Shown here one piece after another: positions 58,865-64,000 of a DNA stretch of 64,000 bases (positions are counted from its first letter, which is position 1; every line of letters starts with the position of its first letter). A program made the translations under genes and the position numbers. The DNA is taken from the NCBI GenBank assembly GCA_020633295.1, contig JACKDW010000010.1, forward strand, positions 186,001 through 250,000, written 5' to 3'. The notes under the pieces were generated by a model. That model was given only the letters and a program-made list of their open reading frames with translations, made no database searches and was not told the DNA's origin. This DNA comes from Myxococcales bacterium. GTDB lineage: Bacteria > Myxococcota_A > Polyangia > Nannocystales > Nannocystaceae.

Positions 58865-60712
58865 TCACGGCGGCGACGAGCTCGCCGGCGGCTCTCGACG
58901 GCCGCGCGTGACCTTCGGTCGCCCTGTCCACTTCGCCAGCTCGTTTTGGAGGTCGTCGAACACGATCGGCTTCGTCAGGTAGCCGTCCATCCCGGCCTCG
59001 ATGCAGCGGCCGCGCTCGTCGGTGATCGCGTGCGCCGTCATGGCGATGATCGGCGTGCGCTCGGCGCCCCGCTCGCGCTCCATCGCCCGGATCGCGCGCG
59101 TCGCCTCGAGGCCGTCCAGCTCCGGCATGGCGAGGTCCATGATGATCGCCGCGTAGGCGCCGTCGGCCGCCGCCGCGACCCCGGCGCGGCCGTCGTGCGC
59201 CATCGTCACGGTGTAGCCCATGCGCTCGAGCAGGATGCCGATCAGCCGCCGGTTGAGCTTGTTGTCCTCGACCACGAGCAGCTCGCCGCTGCGCTGCGCC
59301 AGCCCGCGCGTCTGCGAGACGGCGGGCGAGGAGGCGCGCGGGGGCGCGTCCTCGGGGGCGCGCCGCAGCGGCAGCTCGACCCAGAACAGCGAGCCCTCGC
59401 CGGGCGCGCTCTCGAGACCGACGCGCCCGTCCATGAGCTCGACGAGCTGCTTGCAGATCGCCAGCCCGAGCCCGGTGCCGCCGTAGCGCCTCGAGGTGCC
59501 CGTGTCGGCCTGCACGAACGCGGAGAACAGCGAGCGCTGCCGCGCCCGCGGGATGCCGATGCCGGTGTCGCGGACCTCGAGGCGCAGCCGCTCGTCGACC
59601 GCGCGCGCGCGCACGGAGACCTCGCCGCGCTCCGTGAACTTGATCGCGTTGCCGCACAGGTTAAAGAGCACCTGTCGCAGGCGGCTCGGGTCACCGAGCA
59701 GCGCGCTCGGGAGCTCGTCGGCGAGCTCGAGCCTGAACTCGAGGCCCTTCGAGCGCGCCTGGGCCCCGAGCACGCGCTCGAGGTCGTGCAGGACGCGGGC
59801 GAGCGAGTACGAGACGACCTCGAGCTCGAGCTTGCCAGCCTCGACCTTGGAGAGGTCGAGCAGATCGTTGATGATCGTGAGCAGGCCCGCGCTCGCCGTG
59901 TGCACGCTCTCGGCGTACTCGCGCTGCTCGCGGTCGAGCGCGGTCTCGAGCAGCAGCGAGCTCATGCCGATGATCGCGTTCATGGGCGTGCGGATCTCGT
60001 GGCTGATGTGGGCGAGGAACTCGGACTTCGTCTGGTTCGCGGCGCGGGCGGACTCCCGCGCGGCGCGGGCGTCCGCGAGCGCGCGCTCGAGCGCGAGCGT
60101 GTGCTCGAGATCGCGGCGGACGCGGGCGACGCGGACGCGCTGGACCGCGTGCGCGAACACGAAGCTGGCGATCAGCCCGACGCCCGCGCGGACCAGGCTG
60201 ATGGAGTAGGGGAGCGTCGCGGCGGCGCTGCCCCAGGCCACGGCGGCGACGAGCTCGACCGTCACCAGCAGCCTGCGGTTGAGCACGAGGTAGCCGCAGA
60301 AGATGATGACGGTGGCGAGCACGCCGGTGACGAGCGCGTCGGCGGTGAGGAGGATGCGCGTCGCCGAGGTCAGGACCGCGAGCGCCGCGACCGCGGCCAG
60401 GAGCCTGTGGGCGCGGGCGGGCTTGATCCGCGGGACGAGCAGCGCGCGCGCCGTGAGCACGAGCGCTGCGGTGCCGAAGGTGATCGCGATCAGGAGCGCG
60501 CGTCCGCCCGGGTACACCGACTCGCCGACGGCGAGCGTGACGACCCCGAAGAACAGGTAGAGCGAGCCGAGGACCGACAGCGTCGGCCGCAGGTTCTCGT
60601 GGGCGGCGCTGTAGAGGCTCTCCTGGAGTCGCCGCCGGAGCGCGTCCGCGGGCGCGGGCGGCGTGCGCTCGTCCGCTGACGCGCGCTCGTCGCTCGTCGC
60701 CGCAGGCTGCAA
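58865..60712 (-). CDS. Hybrid sensor histidine kinase with receiver domain
   Basis: The protein has 615 residues. The N-terminal part has about six membrane helices (about 45-205; LSVLGSLYLFFGVVTLAVGE, LLIAITFGTAALVLTARAL, LLVTVELVAAVAWGSAAATL) as sensor. A coiled coil follows, then the H-box FLAHISHEIRTPMNAIIG with the phospho-His, an ATPase domain with NAIKFTERG, DTGIGIP and GTGLGLAI, and a C-terminal receiver domain with ELLVVEDN, the phospho-Asp in AIIMDLAMPELDG and the Lys in YLTKPI. No separate output. The TTG start at 60712 has GAGGTC 5 bases upstream. It lies 70 bases upstream of the APH-like kinase, and could be part of that transcript. No cognate response regulator is visible. Confidence 0.92.
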   Translation of the reverse strand: MQPAATSDERASADERTPPAPADALRRRLQESLYSAAHENLRPTLSVLGSLYLFFGVVTLAVGESVYPGGRALLIAITFGTAALVLTARALLVPRIKPARAHRLLAAVAALAVLTSATRILLTADALVTGVLATVIIFCGYLVLNRRLLVTVELVAAVAWGSAAATLPYSISLVRAGVGLIASFVFAHAVQRVRVARVRRDLEHTLALERALADARAARESARAANQTKSEFLAHISHEIRTPMNAIIGMSSLLLETALDREQREYAESVHTASAGLLTIINDLLDLSKVEAGKLELEVVSYSLARVLHDLERVLGAQARSKGLEFRLELADELPSALLGDPSRLRQVLFNLCGNAIKFTERGEVSVRARAVDERLRLEVRDTGIGIPRARQRSLFSAFVQADTGTSRRYGGTGLGLAICKQLVELMDGRVGLESAPGEGSLFWVELPLRRAPEDAPPRASSPAVSQTRGLAQRSGELLVVEDNKLNRRLIGILLERMGYTVTMAHDGRAGVAAAADGAYAAIIMDLAMPELDGLEATRAIRAMERERGAERTPIIAMTAHAITDERGRCIEAGMDGYLTKPIVFDDLQNELAKWTGRPKVTRGRREPPASSSPP

Positions 60713-61146
60713 GGGGACCTCGTCGCGCCGCGCCAGAGTGGCGGCGCGAGTACACCATCGTCGCCGCGTCGCGCGAGGATCGCAAACGGGTCCCGGCGCG
60801 GGGCGGAGCCGGCGGACATGACGATCTGCTTGCTAGGACATGTTGGATGGCTCGCATTCACGCCGCGCTCAGGGCAGGGGCAGCCGCGCGCGACGGCGCC
60901 GGTCGAGCGGCGCGCGCAGAAGCGCGCCGGGGATCGCGCTCGCGCGGGCGACGACGCGGCGCGGTCGCGGGTGTCGGGGACGCGATGCGGACCCGGGCCG
61001 CGGAGGGGCGCGGCCGTGGGCGCGACGCGACACGACGAACCCGGCGGTCTGCGGACGCGACGCGACGTGACAACGCGGCGGTCTGCGGACGCGTCCCCGG
61101 CGTGGCGACGGACGACAGCCGCCTGCGCCGTCTGGTAGACCGTGGC
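60713..61146. other. Divergent gap between histidine kinase and DUF1214 genes
   Basis: No gene is convincing; frames here are Arg/Ala-rich. It holds an AT-rich patch TTGCTAGGACATGTTGG (60831-60847), reminiscent of the AT-rich elements elsewhere, and a pair of 18-base direct repeats (CGGCGGTCTGCGGACGCG at 61042-61059 and 61076-61093). Confidence 0.5.
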
Positions 61147-62364
61147 ATGCGCAAGCTCCTGATCTCGACGCTCAACGGCTACCGCAGGGCGTCGCGTTGG
61201 TGGCTGAGCGTTCGCGGGCGGACGCCGGCGGACGACGCGACCGCGCGCGTGGTCAGCGGGGAGGCGTGGGCGGAGTTCTGTGACACGCTGAAGGCTGCGG
61301 GCGCGGCCCTGAGCTACCCGGGGACGCCCCAGGGGGCGCTGGATCAGGCCGAGGGCTACCGCTACTTGAGCCGGCTGGCGCGCGCGGGGCTCGAGGCCTT
61401 CGTCGAGCACGCCGATCCGGCGCGCCCCGTGCTCCACCGCGTCGTCCACGAGACCGCCAAGCTCGGCAGCGACAACCCCGACAACCACTACCTGACCGCG
61501 GCGATCAGCGGCGCGCTCGAGTACCGGATCCGCGGGCAGCGCGGGACGGTCGCCTACCTGGCGTTTGGGACACAACATGGCGGCTACGGGCGCAACGGCG
61601 GGCTCCCGCCGACGGGGTACCTCGAGGCCTCGGAGCTCGAGCTCGCCGAGGACGGGACGTTCGAGATCATCGTCAGCGCGCGCCGCCACCCGGGCAACTG
61701 GCTGCCGATGACCGCGGAGACCGGCGCGCTGATCGTCCGGCAGACCTACCTCGACCGCGCGACCGAGCGGCTCGCGGCGCTGGAGATCACCTGCCTCAGC
61801 CCCGAGGCGCGCCCGCAGCAGCTGACGCCGCAGGCGCTCGAGGAGGGGCTGCGGACCACGGGGATGTTCGTGGCCGGCGCGTCGCTGCTGTTCGCGCGCT
61901 GGGCCCACGGCTTCCAGCGTCACAGCAACACGCTGCCGCTGTTCGATCCGGAGCGCTCGAACCAAGCGGGCGGTGACCCGCACATCCGCTACTACCACAG
62001 CCACTGGGCGCTCGGCCCCGACGAGGCGCTGGTGATCGAGGCGACGCCGCCGCCGTGTCAGCACTGGAACTTCCAGCTCAACAACCACTGGATGGAGTCG
62101 CTCGACTACCGCTACTTCACGGTGCACGTCAACAAGCACACGGCGGTCTATGAGCGCGACGGATCGGTGCGCATCGTCGTGGCGCACCGAGACCCCGGGC
62201 TGCCGAACTGGATCAACACGGTCGGGCACAGCTCGGGCACGATGTGCTTTCGCTGGGTGCGCGCCGAGCATCACCCGCAGCCGCAGACGCGCGTGCTGAC
62301 GATCGCGGCGCTGGCTGAGCTCGCGCGCGCCCGGACGTCCGTCGCCGAGGAGCGCGGCTCGTGA
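61147..62364 (+). CDS. DUF1214-domain protein
   Basis: This 405-residue protein has a central and C-terminal part matching the DUF1254/DUF1214 pattern: DNHYLTAAISGALEYRIRGQRGTVAYLAFGTQHG, ASELELAEDGTFEIIVSARRHPGNWLPM, and ETGALIVRQTYLDRATERLAALEI, with a beta-rich tail LNNHWMESLDYRYFTVHVNKHTAVY. No catalytic residues have been assigned in DUF1214. The N-terminus (MRKLLISTLNGYRRASRWWLSVRG) is basic and could associate with membranes but is not a clear signal peptide. Its stop overlaps the GTG of the sulfotransferase-SDR gene (GTGA). This pairing implies a shared pathway, perhaps lipid or steroid modification (inference). The ATG is chosen because upstream sequence looks random. Confidence 0.8.
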   Translation: MRKLLISTLNGYRRASRWWLSVRGRTPADDATARVVSGEAWAEFCDTLKAAGAALSYPGTPQGALDQAEGYRYLSRLARAGLEAFVEHADPARPVLHRVVHETAKLGSDNPDNHYLTAAISGALEYRIRGQRGTVAYLAFGTQHGGYGRNGGLPPTGYLEASELELAEDGTFEIIVSARRHPGNWLPMTAETGALIVRQTYLDRATERLAALEITCLSPEARPQQLTPQALEEGLRTTGMFVAGASLLFARWAHGFQRHSNTLPLFDPERSNQAGGDPHIRYYHSHWALGPDEALVIEATPPPCQHWNFQLNNHWMESLDYRYFTVHVNKHTAVYERDGSVRIVVAHRDPGLPNWINTVGHSSGTMCFRWVRAEHHPQPQTRVLTIAALAELARARTSVAEERGS

Positions 62365-64000
62365 CGCGGCGCGAGACCTCGCGGGACTACGCGCGGCCGC
62401 ACAGGCCGCGCGCGGTCGCGGCGCTCAACCGCGCGCTCGAGCTGGCGCGCGCGCGTGAGCGATTCCCGCTGACCACCGACGCGCTCCGGGCGAGCGCGCG
62501 TGCGCGGACCGGGCTGCAGGACTTCGGCGACCCGCGGCACGCGCCCGCGCTCGAGCGGCTCGTCGCGTCGATCAACGACGAGGCGCGCCTGCACCCGCTC
62601 GGCCACCTCATCCAGCGCGCGCGGCTCGTCGACGCACTGTGCACGCGCCTGCGGCTCGAGGCGCTGTGGGCCGCGCACTCGGAGATCGCGGCGACCTCGC
62701 TCGCCGCGCCGATCGTGATCGCGGGGCCGCAGCGCACCGGCACGACGAAGCTCCACCGCCTGCTCAGCGCCGACCCGGGCGCGCGAGCGCTGCGCTCGTG
62801 GGAGGCGCTCAACCCCGCGCCGCTGCCCGGGGAGGGGCGCCGCGGCGAGCACGTCCGGCGTCGACGCGCGCGCGCGGCCGAGCGCGCGCTGCGGATCCTC
62901 GCGCCCGACTTCTTCGCCGTGCACCCGGTCGAGGCCGACGCGCCCGAGGAGGACGTGCTGCTGCTCGACCTCTCGTTCATGAGCCAGACGCCCGAGGCGA
63001 TCATGCGCGTGCCGAGCTACGCGAGCTGGCTCGAAGGCCAGGATTTTACCTTCGCCTACGAGTACCTCCGCCGCGCGCTGCAGCTGCTCTCGTGGCAGCG
63101 GCCGGGGCGGCGCTGGGTGCTGAAGTCGCCCCAGCACATGGAGCAGCTCGACGCGCTGCTCGCGGTGTTCCCGGAGGCGCGGATCGTGCAGACCCATCGC
63201 GACCCGCGCGCGTCGACGCCGTCGTTCTGCAGCATGGTCGCGCACGGCTGCGGGGTGTTCAGCGATGAGGTTGAGCCCCGCGAGCTCGCGCGCCACTGGC
63301 TGCGGAAGATCCGGCGCATGGGGCTGCGCGCGCAGGAGACCCGCGCGCGGGAGCCGGAGCGCTTCCTCGACGTCGCCTACGAGGAGCTCGTGCGCGCGCC
63401 GATGTCCGTGGTCGCGCGCGTCTACGCGTTCGCCGGGCTGCCGCTGACCCCCGGGGCGCGCGCTGAGATCGCGCGGGCCGACGCGCGCAACGTCGCCGGG
63501 CGTCACGGGCTGCACCGCTACGCGCTCGAGGACTTCGGGCTGCGTGAGGAGGACATCGAGCGCGAGCTCGGCTTCCTGCGGGCCCTCGCGCCCGCGCCCG
63601 CGCCCGCGCCGGAAGAGCCCGCGCCCGCGCCCGCGGCGCCCGACGTCCCCAGCGGCGCGCTCGGGGGGCCGCTGCGGGCGACGATCGCGGGCGTTCGCGA
63701 CGCGCTGCGCCGCGACGACGCGCCCTCGATTCAACCTGTCCCGGAGGACTACAGCCTCGAGGGGCGCTCGATCCTGATCACCGGGGCCAACAGCGGGCTC
63801 GGGCTGGCGACCGCCCGCGCGCTCGCGCGCCGGGGCGCGCGCCTGCTGCTCGCGTGCCGCAGCGGGATCCCCGAGACGGCTGAGACGCTGATCGCGGAGA
63901 CGGGCAACCCGGAGATCGAGATGCTGCGCGTGGATCTGGCCGACGCGCGCTCGGTGCACGCGCTGTGCGACGAGCTGCGGCGCCGCGCGTCCGGCGAGCG
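62361..64000 (+). CDS. Sulfotransferase fused to short-chain dehydrogenase (3' end beyond window)
   Basis: The protein starts at a GTG overlapping the DUF1214 stop and is open to the window end (546 codons seen). Residues about 30-400 form a sulfotransferase: the PAPS 5'-phosphosulfate loop IAGPQRTGTTKLHRLLSADPG at about 122-142, and the 3'-phosphate strand VLKSPQHMEQLDALLAVFPEARIVQTHRDP, similar to bacterial sulfotransferase_3-type enzymes. A Pro/Ala/Glu linker follows at about 408-430 (PAPAPAPEEPAPAP). From about 460 an SDR domain begins (EDYSLEGRSILITGANSGLGLATARALARRGARLLLACRSG) with the TGxxxGxG cofactor motif and VDLADARSV. No stop or frameshift separates the domains. A single protein would thus oxidise or reduce and sulfonate a hydroxylated lipid or natural product; the substrate is unknown. 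Confidence 0.85.
   Translation, partial: MTRRETSRDYARPHRPRAVAALNRALELARARERFPLTTDALRASARARTGLQDFGDPRHAPALERLVASINDEARLHPLGHLIQRARLVDALCTRLRLEALWAAHSEIAATSLAAPIVIAGPQRTGTTKLHRLLSADPGARALRSWEALNPAPLPGEGRRGEHVRRRRARAAERALRILAPDFFAVHPVEADAPEEDVLLLDLSFMSQTPEAIMRVPSYASWLEGQDFTFAYEYLRRALQLLSWQRPGRRWVLKSPQHMEQLDALLAVFPEARIVQTHRDPRASTPSFCSMVAHGCGVFSDEVEPRELARHWLRKIRRMGLRAQETRAREPERFLDVAYEELVRAPMSVVARVYAFAGLPLTPGARAEIARADARNVAGRHGLHRYALEDFGLREEDIERELGFLRALAPAPAPAPEEPAPAPAAPDVPSGALGGPLRATIAGVRDALRRDDAPSIQPVPEDYSLEGRSILITGANSGLGLATARALARRGARLLLACRSGIPETAETLIAETGNPEIEMLRVDLADARSVHALCDELRRRASGE

Noticed and set aside
60847..61146. N-terminal 100-residue extension of the DUF1214 protein
   Set aside because: Composition is Arg/Ala/Gly repeats typical of non-coding GC-rich DNA; the domain begins soon after the ATG at 61147.

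Overview
The window is very GC-rich, with strong third-position GC, and shows many myxobacterial traits: lipoproteins with Ser/Thr/Gly/Asp linkers and Cys-rich CGGCG-type motifs, several Ser/Thr kinases, an FHA-AAA regulator, a roadblock/LC7 protein, a terpene synthase and a hybrid histidine kinase. Together these point to a myxobacterium, most likely of the Nannocystis/Enhygromyxa/Plesiocystis kind. That placement is inferred from style; there is no rRNA or marker gene here. I saw no tRNA, rRNA, CRISPR array, transposase or phage gene.

Region 1-10 kb. The 3' end of an operon (1-1327, +) ends with a small protein resembling the accessory proteins of FtsH/MoxR/vWA 'ternary' conflict systems. 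A three-gene cassette on the minus strand then occurs twice in tandem. Each copy has a di-haem cytochrome c peroxidase/MauG-like lipoprotein with a large unknown C-terminal domain, a STAS-like protein, and an AhpD-like CxxC protein whose start overlaps the STAS stop. The promoter/leader is duplicated too.

Region 10-20 kb. A decayed leucine-rich-repeat gene is followed by a divergent pirin/LysR pair with tandem repeats and a palindrome between them. Next are a small lipoprotein, a roadblock/LC7 protein with a long charged repeat linker and a likely internal start, a response regulator, and a TPR membrane protein divergent from a Ser/Thr kinase.

Region 20-32 kb. An FHA-AAA-HTH regulator lacking the GAFTGA loop lies downstream of an overlapping aldehyde dehydrogenase/GMC oxidoreductase pair. 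A soluble FtsH-like AAA protease with a degenerate N-terminal NTPase domain follows, then small membrane and lipoproteins and an octahaem cytochrome c with HEAT-like repeats.

Region 32-46 kb. An ECF sigma factor is divergent from a class I terpene synthase, which is followed by two LuxR-type regulators. Then come a LysR/glutathione-transferase divergent pair, a flavin-nucleotide-binding protein with an apparent frameshift, a DUF2341 lipoprotein, a secernin-like peptidase, a class III aminotransferase coupled to a kinase-like DUF6206 protein, and a convergent D-aminoacylase-like amidohydrolase.

Region 46-64 kb. A Ser/Thr kinase fused to a formylglycine-generating-enzyme-like domain is followed upstream on its strand by three lipoprotein genes. 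One of them joins a periplasmic-binding-protein domain to a legumain-like (C13) cysteine peptidase. After these come a HEAT-like protein, a cytochrome P450, an APH-like kinase, a hybrid histidine kinase, a DUF1214 protein, and a sulfotransferase fused to a short-chain dehydrogenase that runs off the window end.

The strongest candidates for something undescribed are the binding-protein/legumain lipoprotein, the duplicated MauG-STAS-AhpD cassette, the sulfotransferase-SDR fusion and the separated ternary-system-like proteins.
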